Below are positions 52,201-60,307 of a stretch of 64,000 nucleotides of DNA, piece after piece; the stretch's first letter is position 1, and each line of letters opens with the position of its first letter. Location of the stretch: assembly GCA_900472575.1 (NCBI GenBank), contig UCIV01000027.1:62001-126000 (forward strand), given 5' to 3'. This DNA comes from Hyphomicrobiales bacterium (lineage in GTDB: Bacteria; Pseudomonadota; Alphaproteobacteria; Rhizobiales; Rhizobiaceae). The notes under the pieces are model-generated. The model was not told the DNA's origin, ran no database searches, and saw only the letters and a list, made by a program, of their open reading frames with translations. The position numbers were made by a program, and so were the translations under genes.

Positions 52201-54331
52201 CCAGGATGAACTGGAGCTCTACGAGGATCTGCTGACCAAGGTCGACAGCGAGGACCGCGTCTCGCGCAAACGCCTCGAGCGGTTGAAGGAGGGGCTACAG
52301 GAGCGGCTGGAGGGCCTCGCGACCCGCAAGGACGATCTCCTGACGATCTCGGAGATCGGCGTCGACCAGATCGTCGTCGACGAGGCGCAGGAATTCCGCA
52401 AGCTGTCCTTCGCCACAAACATGTCGACGCTGAAGGGCATCGATCCGAACGGCTCGCAGCGCGCCTGGGATCTCTATGTGAAGTCCCGCTATATCGAGAC
52501 GAAGAACCCCGGCCGGGCACTGGTGCTGGCGTCGGGCACGCCGATCACCAATACGCTGGGCGAGATGTTCTCAATCCAGCGCCTGCTTGGGCAAGCCGCC
52601 CTTGCCGAGCGCGGACTGCATGAATTCGATGCCTGGGCATCCTGCTTCGGCGACACGACGACCGAACTCGAGATTCAGCCCTCCGGCAAATACAAGCCGG
52701 TCAGCCGTTTCGCCTCCTTCGTCAACGTGCCTGAGCTGATCGCCATGTTCCGCTCGTTTGCCGATGTCGTTATGCCGGATGACCTTCGGCAGTATGTGAG
52801 GGTGCCCCACCTCTCCACCGGCCGGCGGCAGATCCTGACGGCCAAACCGACGGCGCTGTTCAAGACCTATCAGCAGACGCTCGATGCCAGGATCAAAGCA
52901 ATCGAAAAGCGCGAAGGGCCGGCCAAGCCCGGTGACGACATCCTGCTCTCGGTCATCACCGATGGCCGCCACGCCGCGATCGATCTGCGCTTCGTCATGC
53001 CGGCCGCTGGAAATGAAGACGATAACAAGCTCAATCTTCTCATCCGCAATGCCCACCGGATCTGGAAGGAGACTGGAGAAGCCATCTACCGGCGCCCCGA
53101 TGGCAAGGACTTCGATCTGCCGGGCGCCGCGCAGATGATCTTTTCCGATCTCGGCACCATCAATGTCGAAAAGACTCGCGGCTTCTCCGCCTATCGCTTC
53201 ATTCGCAACGAGCTGATCCGGCTCGGCGTACCGGCCTCCGAGATTGCCTTCATGCAGGACTATAAGAAGACGGAAGCCAAACAGCGTCTGTTCGGCGATG
53301 TCCGCGCCGGCAAGGTCCGCTTTCTGATCGGTTCGTCGGAAACCATGGGCACTGGCGTCAACGCCCAGCTTCGGCTCAAAGCGCTCCACCATCTCGACGT
53401 GCCGTGGCTGCCGTCGCAGATCGAACAGCGCGAGGGACGCATCGTCCGTCAGGGCAATCAGCATGAGGAGGTCGATATCTTCGCCTATGCCACTGAAGGT
53501 TCCCTCGACGCCTCCATGTGGCAGAACAACGAGCGCAAAGCCCGTTTCATCGCCGCCGCCCTGTCCGGCGATACCTCGATCCGGCGATTGGAGGATATCG
53601 GTGACGGCGCCGCCAACCAGTTCGCCATGGCGAAAGCCATCGCGTCGGGCGACGAGCGGCTGATGCAGAAGGCGGGACTGGAGGCCGATATCGCACGGCT
53701 CGAACGGCTGCGGGCCGCCCATGAAGACGACCAATATGCCGTTCGCCGGCAGATGCGTGATGCCGAGCGTGAGATCGAGGTCTCGTCCAGGCGCATTGGC
53801 GAGATCGGCCAAGACATGGTGCGGCTTAAGCCGACCGCCGGCGATGCCTTCAGCATGACTGTGCTCGGCGAGAACCATACCGAGCGCAAGGAGGCCGGTC
53901 GCGCCCTGATGAAAGAGGTCCTCACGCTGCTGCAGTTGCAGAGGCAAGGCGAGGTGCATCTGGGGACGATCGGCGGCTTCGATCTCGTCTATGAGGGCGA
54001 GCAATTCGGTAAGGGCGATGGCTATCGTTACGAGACGCCGCTTCAGCGAACCGGCGCAGACTACGAGATCGAATTGCCTGTGACAGTGACGCCGCTCGGG
54101 GCGATTTCGCGCCTCGAACATGCGCTCGACGGGTTCGACGAGGAACGGGTACGTTATCGCCAGCGGTTAGAGGAGTACCGACGCCGGCTGACCTCGTATC
54201 AGTCACGACAGAGTGGGGAGTTTGCCTTCGGTGATGAGCTTGCCGACAAGCGCCGGAAGCTCCGAGAAGTCGAGGAAGCGCTCGCGAACTCCCTGCTCGA
54301 CGACGTGGACACCGAAAGGACGGCCGCTTAG
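49217..54331 (+). CDS. N12-class adenine methylase-helicase fusion
   Basis: 1,704 residues from ATG 49217, AAGGAG 8 bases upstream. N-terminal SAM-dependent methyltransferase: motif I LEPGIGTGLF (around 197-206) and motif IV NPPS at 262-265. Then a SNF2/SF2-type helicase: Walker A AVGAGKT at 896-902, Walker B DEAQ at 1055-1058, SGTPITNT, and a C-terminal helicase lobe (IGSSETMGTGVNAQLRLKAL, QIEQREGRIVRQGN). This large architecture is typical of rhizobial plasmids and related to phage DarB-type antirestriction proteins. Homologues as I recall read NPPF; the Ser here could weaken or abolish methylation. Converges with mqsA, overlapping by four bases. Confidence 0.85.
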   Translation: MSNDPFTLDMFGSSALSSGLGLGVTVFGAFSPAAANDDDPEPTPPASGPASAPPGAAVHARPPSRPRRLRANFYLEGDRGLPSSWKDRVRANVAAILIAHNISRQDRPATPKEQAQLIRFTGFGASELANGMFRRPGEVDFRQGWHDLGSSLETAISEADYASLARCTQYAHFTPEFIIRAIWSGIQRLGWRGGRVLEPGIGTGLFPALMPEAHRNSSYVTGVELDPVIARIVKLLQPKARIIEGDFSRTDLTPIYDLAIGNPPSSDRIVRSDRAHRSLGLRLHDYFIARSIDLLKPGALAAFVTSHGTMDKTGMTAREHIAKSADLIAAIRLPEGSFRRDAGTDVVVDILFFRKRKAGEPEGNQTWLDVEEVRPATDGEGAIRVNRWFGRHPDFVLGSHALTSAPFGETYTCRPRAGEDLENALKAVVSLLPKGLYDGEPTAIDIDLEDELGEIVDLQPKDRTIREGSFFLDRSKGLMQMLDGAAVPVTVRKGRTGDGISEKHVRIISKLIPIRDAVREVLKAQEQDRPWRDSQVRLRIAWSTFIRDFGPINHTTVSIQEDPETSEVKETHRQPNLAPFRDDPDCWLVASIEDYDLETDTAKPGPIFSERVIAPPVAPTITSPADALAVVLNERGHVDIDHIAELLHSDPATVVDELGEEVFRDPIDGSWSTADGYLSGAVRTKLAAAQAAAELDPAYERNVRALRGVQPADLPPSDITARLGAPWIPAADVVAFVKEKMEADIRIHHMPELGSWTVEARQLGYSAAGTSEWGTNRRHAGELLADALNSRVPQIFDVSKDVDGERRVLNVVDTEAARDKLQRIKQAFQDWVWTDPDRTDRLARDYNDRFNNIAPRKFDGSHLKLPGASGAFTLYGHQKRGIWRIIADGSTYLAHAVGAGKTMTMAAAIMEQRRLGLIAKAMLVVPGHCLAQAAREFLALYPNARILVADETNFTKDKRARFLSRAATATWDAIIITHSAFRFIAVPSAFEQQMIQDELELYEDLLTKVDSEDRVSRKRLERLKEGLQERLEGLATRKDDLLTISEIGVDQIVVDEAQEFRKLSFATNMSTLKGIDPNGSQRAWDLYVKSRYIETKNPGRALVLASGTPITNTLGEMFSIQRLLGQAALAERGLHEFDAWASCFGDTTTELEIQPSGKYKPVSRFASFVNVPELIAMFRSFADVVMPDDLRQYVRVPHLSTGRRQILTAKPTALFKTYQQTLDARIKAIEKREGPAKPGDDILLSVITDGRHAAIDLRFVMPAAGNEDDNKLNLLIRNAHRIWKETGEAIYRRPDGKDFDLPGAAQMIFSDLGTINVEKTRGFSAYRFIRNELIRLGVPASEIAFMQDYKKTEAKQRLFGDVRAGKVRFLIGSSETMGTGVNAQLRLKALHHLDVPWLPSQIEQREGRIVRQGNQHEEVDIFAYATEGSLDASMWQNNERKARFIAAALSGDTSIRRLEDIGDGAANQFAMAKAIASGDERLMQKAGLEADIARLERLRAAHEDDQYAVRRQMRDAEREIEVSSRRIGEIGQDMVRLKPTAGDAFSMTVLGENHTERKEAGRALMKEVLTLLQLQRQGEVHLGTIGGFDLVYEGEQFGKGDGYRYETPLQRTGADYEIELPVTVTPLGAISRLEHALDGFDEERVRYRQRLEEYRRRLTSYQSRQSGEFAFGDELADKRRKLREVEEALANSLLDDVDTERTAA

Positions 54332-54759
54332 CCGGTCTGTTGACGCAATTCGTCAACCAGTTCCGGGTGACGGTCAAGGAGACGCAGCAACTGACTGGTC
54401 GGCCCGCTCGGCTCGACCAGTCCGCGTTCGTACTTGTCGAAGGCGTTCTCACCGACCTTGAGAATGCCTCCTGCCTCCCGCTGCGACAGGTTCAGTTTCT
54501 GTCGCACACGCCGGATCGTGGTGGGTGAGGGAATACCCTCGACCTCTTCCTTCAGCGCGCGCAGCGCCGCATCCGTCACCTCCATGTCGTCGCCAACATG
54601 CACGCCGTCGTCGCCTTTTTCCGGATAATAGCCGGGAAGATCGACTGTCCTACTCTTGCCCTTATAGGTCACAACAAACGGGCGAACGTCGCGGCGCAGG
54701 ACCTCACCGGTCTCCGGGGAAACCATCGTGTCGGGCAGTATCTTTTCTGCAGATGCCAT
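54328..54759 (-). CDS. mqsA: MqsA-type antitoxin, zinc-site cysteines absent
   Basis: 143 residues. C-terminal Xre-type helix-turn-helix (TTIRRVRQKLNLSQREAGGI) and KYERGLVEPSGPTSQLLRLL, which match MqsA; the N-terminal half (VSPETGEVLRRDVRPFVVTY, VDLPGYYPEKGDDG) has the MqsA beta structure, but all four Cys of the zinc site in E. coli MqsA are absent (no Cys in the protein). Neutralises MqsR and represses the operon. One base after mqsR; convergent with the methylase-helicase gene. Confidence 0.82.
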   Translation of the reverse strand: MASAEKILPDTMVSPETGEVLRRDVRPFVVTYKGKSRTVDLPGYYPEKGDDGVHVGDDMEVTDAALRALKEEVEGIPSPTTIRRVRQKLNLSQREAGGILKVGENAFDKYERGLVEPSGPTSQLLRLLDRHPELVDELRQQTG

Positions 54760-54760
54760 C

Positions 54761-55072
54761 CTATTTCTCCTTGAACGACATGACCCGGAATTCGGTGATC
54801 ACGTCCGCCTGGAATTTCACATAGAGCACCATGTCCTCGTTCGGCACGGGGACGTGGTAAACGTCCTGCCAGACGCGATGATCGGCATTGGTCGTCATCG
54901 ACTTGTAGAACATGCGCCGCTCGATCCCTGCGATCGTGGAAACGATGGCAGCGCGATCGTAACCGAGAGCCGCAGCATCACGAAGCGCCGTCGTCGTAAT
55001 CGCCAGAGCCTGCAAAGACCACAAGGCAGCTTTGATTGCTTCGAGATCGTATGTCGGCCGCATCTTTTCCAT
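54761..55072 (-). CDS. mqsR: MqsR-type mRNA interferase toxin
   Basis: 103 residues. RelE-like ribonuclease that cuts mRNA at GCU in E. coli MqsR. Very similar in pattern to it: near the N-terminus MEKMRPTYDLEAIK, then the conserved block MFYKSMTTNADHRVWQDVYH, and the C-terminal VMSFKEK identical to the E. coli end. Contains the Lys/Gln/Tyr active-site set (KSMTT, WQDVY). First gene of the toxin-antitoxin pair, with a palindromic operator 9 bases upstream. Probably stabilises the replicon. Confidence 0.88.
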   Translation of the reverse strand: MEKMRPTYDLEAIKAALWSLQALAITTTALRDAAALGYDRAAIVSTIAGIERRMFYKSMTTNADHRVWQDVYHVPVPNEDMVLYVKFQADVITEFRVMSFKEK

Positions 55073-55081
55073 GGCCTAATA

Positions 55082-55100
55082 TGCCACCTTATTGGGGGCA
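55082..55100. promoter_or_regulatory. imperfect palindrome in front of mqsR
   Basis: TGCCACC-TTATT-GGGGGCA: 7-base arms with one mismatch around a 5-base spacer, ending 9 bases from the mqsR start. A plausible MqsA operator. Confidence 0.4.
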
Positions 55101-55368
55101 ATTCAAGATGTCTGATAGGGGAGAGGGAAGGAAAGAGAACCCTCTCGCAGACCGGGCTTCCCGGCGACGCTGTCGCTCAACCGCCCCCTGCGCAACCCTG
55201 TCCGTCGTTCTCGCAAGGCTTCGCCCCGCTCGCCCTGACCGCCAGGGCCGCTCGGGCGCAGTTGCGCCGCTCCGACCGCCCTGCGGTCCGGGAGATGTCT
55301 TCGGAAGCACTGAAGGCAGCAAGGACCGGTGAGGTGCCGGCTCCAATACCCCGGAAGGAACAGATCCC

Positions 55369-57168
55369 ATGCAGATCCTCAAACTCGATCCCCGTGCGCT
55401 CAAGGGCAATCCCGACGACGCGCGCCGCTCGAAGTCGTCTCCGCAATCCGATGCGTTGCTGCTTGCGACGGTGAAGGCGGTCGGCATCATCCAGCCGCCT
55501 GTCATCTCCCCGGAAGTCGATGGCGGCAATGGCTATATCATTCAGGCCGGCCATCGCCGCGTGAAGCAGGCAATCGCGGCCGGGCTGGAAGAAATCACGG
55601 TTCTTGTCGTCGATGCGGCCAACGACAATGGCGCCATGCGGTCGATGGTGGAGAACATCGCCCGTGAACCGCTTAATCCTGTCGATCAATGGCGCGGCAT
55701 CGAGCGCCTCGTAGCACTCGGCTGGACCGAGGAAGCGATCAGCGTGGCTCTCGCATTGCCGGTCCGGCAGATCAGGAAGCTCAGGCTGCTGGCCAACGTG
55801 CTACCTGCCATGCTCGATCAGATGGGGCTTGGCGACATGCCGAACGAGCAGCAGTTGCGGAACATTGCCGCAGCCTCGCTCGACGAGCAGAAAGAGGTCT
55901 GGAAGGGCAACAAGCCGAAGAAGTCCGAGCGGGCCGACTGGTACAACATCTCCCGCCAACTCTCCAAGACCCGCATGTTCGCCAGGGATGCGAGCTTCGG
56001 CGATAATCTCGCGAGCGCCTATGGCATCGAATGGGTTGAGGATCTGTTTGCTCCGGCCGATCAGGACAGCCGCTACACGACCAATGTCGAAGCGTTCCTG
56101 GGCGCGCAGCAGGAATGGATGACGAGCAACCTTCCGAAGAGGGGTACGATCATCGAGGTCAACAATTGGGGTCAGCCGGAACTGCCGAAGAAGGCGGAGC
56201 GCGTTTACGGCAAGCCGTCGAAGTCCGACTATGTCGGCATGTATGTCGACCGTGATGGCAAGGTTCAGTCGGTCCCCTACCGGATGCCCGAGGAAAAAAG
56301 GAAAACAAAAGCCGACTCGTCCACGACGGGCGCTGCCGGGGACCTCGACAAAGACGCGATCGTCGATGCGCCGAAGTCCCGCCCGGACGTGACCCAGAAA
56401 GGACAGGACATGATCGGTGATTTCCGCACCGACGCCCTCCACGAGGCGCTCGGCCGTGCGCCGATTGAAGACGACACGCTAATGGCGTTGCTCGTGCTTG
56501 CCTTCGCTGGCCTGAACGTCCGCATCGATTCCGGTGCGAACGACAATGTGTTCGGCTCGAAGCGCTTTAAGCGCCACGCCGCCCGGCTGATCGGCGAAGA
56601 CGGAAAGCTCACCTTCGACGGGGAGACGCTACGGGTCGCTGCCCGCTCTGTGCTGATAGATGTCCTGTCGTGCCGGCGTGGAATGTCAAACAGCGGTGTT
56701 GTCTCCCGCATCGCAGGGGAAGCCATCGGCGCCGACAGCTTCTTAGCCAACATGGGCTCGGAAGATTTCCTTTTGTGCCTCTCGCGTCAGGCGCTGGAAG
56801 CAGCGGCGAAGGAGGCGAATGTGCTTCCACGCCAGAAGGTCCGGGAAACGCGCACCGCGCTGATCGACCATTTCAAAGAGGGTCACTTCGTGCATGCGTC
56901 GGCGCTGTTTGCGCCGGATGCTAGCGAGATTGCCAATCTGATGAAGCAAGCCGAGTATCTCGACGTCGATGAGGCATCGGCCGACACCGATGCAAAAGCC
57001 CCGGAGGATGACGCTACCGATGGCAGCGCCGTCGATCGAAACCCCGCGAGCGAGGATGGCGGTCTCGATCCGTCCGAGGGCGAAGATGATCTTCCGGAAA
57101 CGTTCGATGGTGATGCCGACGAGGCCGATCTGGATGAGCAGGACGCCTACGGGATCGCGGCGGAGTAA
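55369..57168 (+). CDS. ParB/RepB/Spo0J-family protein
   Basis: 599 residues. N-terminal ParB nuclease-like/CTPase region (VKAVGIIQPPVISPEVDG, YIIQAGHRRVKQAIAAGLEE, NDNGAMRSMVENIARE), the C-box Arg block GHRRVKQA, and a helix-turn-helix (EEAISVALALPVRQIRKLRL). A long acidic C-terminal tail (EDDATDGS, EGEDDLPETFDGDADE). Too long for a canonical partition ParB and without an adjacent parA, so it belongs to the plasmid 'ParB-like' regulators and may not segregate DNA. Preceded by a 296-base GC-rich leader. Confidence 0.82.
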   Translation: MQILKLDPRALKGNPDDARRSKSSPQSDALLLATVKAVGIIQPPVISPEVDGGNGYIIQAGHRRVKQAIAAGLEEITVLVVDAANDNGAMRSMVENIAREPLNPVDQWRGIERLVALGWTEEAISVALALPVRQIRKLRLLANVLPAMLDQMGLGDMPNEQQLRNIAAASLDEQKEVWKGNKPKKSERADWYNISRQLSKTRMFARDASFGDNLASAYGIEWVEDLFAPADQDSRYTTNVEAFLGAQQEWMTSNLPKRGTIIEVNNWGQPELPKKAERVYGKPSKSDYVGMYVDRDGKVQSVPYRMPEEKRKTKADSSTTGAAGDLDKDAIVDAPKSRPDVTQKGQDMIGDFRTDALHEALGRAPIEDDTLMALLVLAFAGLNVRIDSGANDNVFGSKRFKRHAARLIGEDGKLTFDGETLRVAARSVLIDVLSCRRGMSNSGVVSRIAGEAIGADSFLANMGSEDFLLCLSRQALEAAAKEANVLPRQKVRETRTALIDHFKEGHFVHASALFAPDASEIANLMKQAEYLDVDEASADTDAKAPEDDATDGSAVDRNPASEDGGLDPSEGEDDLPETFDGDADEADLDEQDAYGIAAE

Positions 57169-57200
57169 CCGCATCCTCCATTTCCCTTCCGAATGATCTG

Positions 57201-57229
57201 CCGCCGCCGATGGTCTCCATCGGCGGCGG
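57201..57229 (+). terminator. factor-independent terminator after the parB-like gene
   Basis: A perfect 13-base stem, CCGCCGCCGATGG (57201-57213) with CCATCGGCGGCGG (57217-57229), a 3-base loop TCT, followed by TTTCGTTTT. Confidence 0.8.
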
Positions 57230-57269
57230 TTTCGTTTTCAAAACCCCTTAAAATTCAGGGAGAATTCGC

Positions 57270-57740
57270 ATGTCTGGATATCTCGCATTCTCGGCCGCGA
57301 TCGGCTCACTCATTTCCTGGTCGGACGGCATACCGCGCCCGCCAGAACGGCACAGCAAGAAGTTGGCCGTCTGGAAGACATGCAACAGCTCAGGCCGATT
57401 GATCCGGAAAGAGGACGCTCGCACCCTTGGCAGCTATATCGCGCCGGCGTCCTTCACGCTGCACGAAGGCGATATCGGCGGCCGCGGCACGATCGTCGTT
57501 GCCATCCTGAGAACATTCAGCATCCATAGCACGTTCGCCTTCACCGTGATCGAGCGCCCGCCGATCGGATCGGTCCGCGTCTTTGATCGACCCGGACCCT
57601 CGCATGACCTGATCCATCTCGCTGCGAACCGGGCGGCGGCCGAGGCATGGCTCAAACTCCACCGGCATCCCATGGCCGTCCTCGAAGAGGTGACGGCCGA
57701 CGAAGTCGCCGCCGATCTCGTCGAGGGGAGGGCAGCATGA
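57270..57740 (+). CDS. plasmid hypothetical protein
   Basis: 156 residues with GGGAG 8 bases upstream. AVWKTCNSSGRLIRKEDART, SYIAPASFTLHEGDIGGRGT, IVVAILRTFSIHSTFAFTVI, then HLAANRAAAEAWLKLHRHP. Mixed alpha/beta, no signal peptide or known motif. The start of the next gene overlaps the stop by four bases (ATGA), as does the following pair, so 57270-59004 is one three-gene operon. Family not recognised; a plasmid-borne type is likely. Confidence 0.6.
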   Translation: MSGYLAFSAAIGSLISWSDGIPRPPERHSKKLAVWKTCNSSGRLIRKEDARTLGSYIAPASFTLHEGDIGGRGTIVVAILRTFSIHSTFAFTVIERPPIGSVRVFDRPGPSHDLIHLAANRAAAEAWLKLHRHPMAVLEEVTADEVAADLVEGRAA

Positions 57741-58627
57741 CGATGCCTCTTCCCCCAGACAATGCCGCTGTCTCTACCCCTGAATATTCAGGGGTAGAAT
57801 TCGGCGTCAGCGCCGATGGCTTTCCGGTTGCCCGGATCGGCGAAATCACGCTTGCCATGCTGCCCTTGCCGGGGGGCGGCGGGTTTCTGGCGAGCGCGTG
57901 GCGTCAGCGTTGTCCGCTTTGCGACCTGACCCGCACTGACTTCTATAGCCACGAGGGCCGGCTTGCCGACGAGGCTGCTTTCCGGGCGCGGGTGCTGGAG
58001 ACGGCCGAGCACAGGCGCGAGCTGGCTCTGCTCGATCGCGTGCAGACGCGGATATCCTGCACCACGCCATGGGGTGCTTCGCAGATCGCCACGGTCTATG
58101 CAGAAGGCATCGTCTTGCATGTCACCGCCGGTCACGGCGGCTTCGAGCTCTCGGCCGAACGAAACAGCAAGGTTCATCCGATGCTGCGGGCGGAGGACGG
58201 CTGGTACGAAGAGGATTGCGCCTGGTCGATCGTCACTTTCACCTATCCGCAGCTCTTCACGTCCTATGAGCGGCGGTGCGCCGAAAGGCAACTCAAGGAT
58301 TGGTGGCCGGAAGCATGGGAAGCAATTTCAGGGCAGGTCCTGGTGCCGGGCGAATCCCACGCGAAAGACCGCAAGGCGTTCGAGCTGGCGCATGCTGACG
58401 ATTGGGTGGTGATCTCGGCTCTCAGATCCGATCATCATCCCGGCATGACCGAGGTGATTGCCACCCGCGGCGGCAAGCGTGACTATCATGTCGACGAGCG
58501 CCGCTTTCTGGTTCCGGCCACCGAGTATGAGGTCGGTCGCTTCGGCTTCGTGATCGATGAAGCGCGCCATTCCGCCTATGACGGCCCTTCCAGCTTTGTC
58601 TCGTGGTCGGGGAGGAGCGCGGCATGA
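57737..58627 (+). CDS. DUF7007 domain protein
   Basis: 296 residues from ATG 57737. TPWGASQIATVYAEGIVLHV, HGGFELSAERNSKVHPMLRA, WYEEDCAWSIVTFTYPQLFT, SYERRCAERQLKDWWPEAWE match the DUF7007 plasmid family. A short N-terminal addition contains CPLC (RQRCPLCDL), a single CxxC pair that could sit in a metal site. Translationally coupled on both sides by ATGA overlaps. Function unknown. Confidence 0.75.
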   Translation: MTMPLPPDNAAVSTPEYSGVEFGVSADGFPVARIGEITLAMLPLPGGGGFLASAWRQRCPLCDLTRTDFYSHEGRLADEAAFRARVLETAEHRRELALLDRVQTRISCTTPWGASQIATVYAEGIVLHVTAGHGGFELSAERNSKVHPMLRAEDGWYEEDCAWSIVTFTYPQLFTSYERRCAERQLKDWWPEAWEAISGQVLVPGESHAKDRKAFELAHADDWVVISALRSDHHPGMTEVIATRGGKRDYHVDERRFLVPATEYEVGRFGFVIDEARHSAYDGPSSFVSWSGRSAA

Positions 58628-59004
58628 CGACGGTCAGTCCCGATTTTCTTCTGTTGCGTATGCAAGCATCGCGCCGCGAGACGCGCCACCATCTCGATTT
58701 GGTGCTGCGACAGATTGCAGCCCGTGCCGAGCGTGTGACGGTCACGCAGAAGGCGAAGTCCAGCGGCCGTACGCACAAAAGGTCGGGGTCACGCTGGACG
58801 CCCTCCGACGAACGGCTGTTCCAGTCTCATCTTCATGCATTGGAATTTCGACGCCGGGGCGAGATCGAAGTGCTGTCGCGCAAGCTCGCCCGGCAGGATG
58901 CGGCGATCGCCGTTCTTAAGGCCAGGCTGGAACCGCATGCTGACGTCAACGGAAGCGAACTGCTTCCCTGGTTCATCGGGCAGTCGCCGGACAGTTCGTC
59001 ATGA
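58624..59004 (+). CDS. plasmid hypothetical protein
   Basis: 126 residues from ATG 58624, overlapping the previous stop by four bases. Helical and basic: RMQASRRETRHHLDLVLRQI, KRSGSRWTPSDERLFQSHLH, EIEVLSRKLARQDAAIAVLK. The last part may form a short coiled coil. No signal, no motif recognised. Third gene of the 57270-59004 operon. Possibly nucleic-acid binding, which is inference from charge alone. Confidence 0.55.
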   Translation: MTTVSPDFLLLRMQASRRETRHHLDLVLRQIAARAERVTVTQKAKSSGRTHKRSGSRWTPSDERLFQSHLHALEFRRRGEIEVLSRKLARQDAAIAVLKARLEPHADVNGSELLPWFIGQSPDSSS

Positions 59005-59394
59005 CGTGGCGACAGGCTCCGGATCGGCGGCGATAAAGACGGCAGCATTGCGGTGGAGCCGGCGCGCATCCTGCATGAAATCCCTCCCGGTGCTGACATC
59101 TGGTGTCGGCCCATTGGCCGGCCTGTCCTCCGGTTTTGCTGCGGTCTGAACCAGCGCCCGTTCGGTTCAAGGCCGCGTTCCGCGCCGCGAGGCGGCCGGT
59201 CATGCCGCTCTCGACAAAACAGCCATACGGGCATCGCAGGTCTGGAAGACCCGCTTGTCCGCATGACTGCTTCGCTCGGTCTGGCCTGCCCGGACCCTGA
59301 ACCGCCCGGCTTGCGCCGGTTCCTGTCGACCGCACCGAAGGACAGACCGGCCAAGGGGGCCGGAACCGCTTCGGCGAACCGAAAGGAAACCACC
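59005..59394. other. long GC-rich leader, no gene recognised
   Basis: 390 bases before the gene at 59395. Several GC-rich inverted segments (for example GGCCGGCC near 59110, and CCGGCCAAGGGGGCCGG at 59348-59364). The frames that stay open contain no protein-like sequence. Similar unusually long leaders precede 55369, 60308, 61944 and 62585. Confidence 0.45.
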
Positions 59395-59994
59395 ATGGCA
59401 AAGACCACGACCTCTTCCCGCCAACACAGCCGCCCCACCGCCCGCGTCGTGCAGCTCCGCAAGGGCGCCACCATCGAAATGGTCCGCCTGACATGCCCCG
59501 ATGAAGCGCAGGCGTTGCGCATCGCCGAAAGCTTCGGTACCGCCATCCTCGACAGCGACGGCATCCGCGACATGCACGAGCGCCTGATCGTCGAGACCGC
59601 GACCGGCCTCTCCGATGGCCTCGGCGAACGGGCGATGCAAATCCATCTCCAGCGGATCGTCGGCGCCTATGTCGGATCGGCCCATGGCGCTGGGCAGTTC
59701 TACAGCAAGGCTGTCACTGAAGCACGCGATGCGACCGCCAAGAGTGCATCCGACGCTCGCGACGAGGATCTCGACGGCCCGGTCGGATACGACAGTGCCG
59801 CCCAGCGCAAGCGAGAGTTCGCCGCCGACATGGGCATTCAGGCCCACGCGCTGCGCCTGGCCGCCGAAGGCGCCGTCGCGGCTTACGAACATATTGTCGG
59901 CGAAGTGTGGAAGCCATTCGATCGCCCGGTCGACAATCCCGGCCAGACACTCGACCGCAAGGCGGCCGAGGCACAGATGGACGCTCTCGGCTGA
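59395..59994 (+). CDS. plasmid hypothetical protein
   Basis: 199 residues with AAAGGAAA 8 bases upstream of the ATG. RKGATIEMVRLTCPDEAQAL, RIAESFGTAILDSDGIRDMH, ERLIVETATGLSDGLGERAM, HGAGQFYSKAVTEARDATA, AYEHIVGEVWKPF. Helical, no signal peptide. The frame upstream is open but its translation is not protein-like. Followed by a strong terminator. The family is one I associate with rhizobial plasmids, but no function is recognised. Confidence 0.6.
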   Translation: MAKTTTSSRQHSRPTARVVQLRKGATIEMVRLTCPDEAQALRIAESFGTAILDSDGIRDMHERLIVETATGLSDGLGERAMQIHLQRIVGAYVGSAHGAGQFYSKAVTEARDATAKSASDARDEDLDGPVGYDSAAQRKREFAADMGIQAHALRLAAEGAVAAYEHIVGEVWKPFDRPVDNPGQTLDRKAAEAQMDALG

Positions 59995-60003
59995 GACGTC
60001 TCC

Positions 60004-60029
60004 GGCGGAGCACCTGGCTCCGCCTTTTT
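60004..60029 (+). terminator. factor-independent terminator
   Basis: GGCGGAGC (60004-60011) pairs with GCTCCGCC (60017-60024) across a 5-base loop, then TTTTT. Ends the gene at 59395. Confidence 0.85.
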
Positions 60030-60190
60030 CGTGACTAGACCGCCTTAACTCCAGGCGGCCATTTTTTGTGTCACCGCGAGCGAAGCTCACGGGGATAGAA
60101 AAGGAAAATGAAGAGAGAACGGAGCACGGCATTGCGGCCCCGTCCCGTTCGTCGGACCTGCAGGAGCCGGCCGCAAGCCGCAACGGCTAC

Positions 60191-60285
60191 GCCGTCCTCC
60201 ACATACGTTGCGGCCGTTCCGGTGCGGTTTCCGCCGATCGCTCCTGCGCTCAGTCCTCCGCGACGGGGCCGCGATGGGCGCGGCC
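60191..60285 (+). repeat. leader repeat, copy A (before the ardC-like gene)
   Basis: About 95 bases similar to copy B at 61828-61918: shared blocks are TCCTCCAC, CGTT-CGGCC, GGTGCGG, CGATCGC and the identical 15-mer GCGATGGGCGCGGCC. The 15-mer ends 23 bases before the ATG at 60308. Lies within the 313-base leader 59995-60307, which has no gene. Confidence 0.55.
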
Positions 60286-60307
60286 TTCAGACCAAGGAGG
60301 TTTGGAC

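Noticed and set aside
52571..54121. 516-codon minus-strand frame opposite the methylase-helicase
   Set aside because: GC-rich shadow; the plus-strand gene has intact helicase motifs throughout this stretch.
55369..57168. Calling the ParB-like gene a true partition gene with a nearby replication origin
   Set aside because: No parA/repA/repC neighbour and no clear parS-type sites; the long acidic tail differs from partition ParB proteins.
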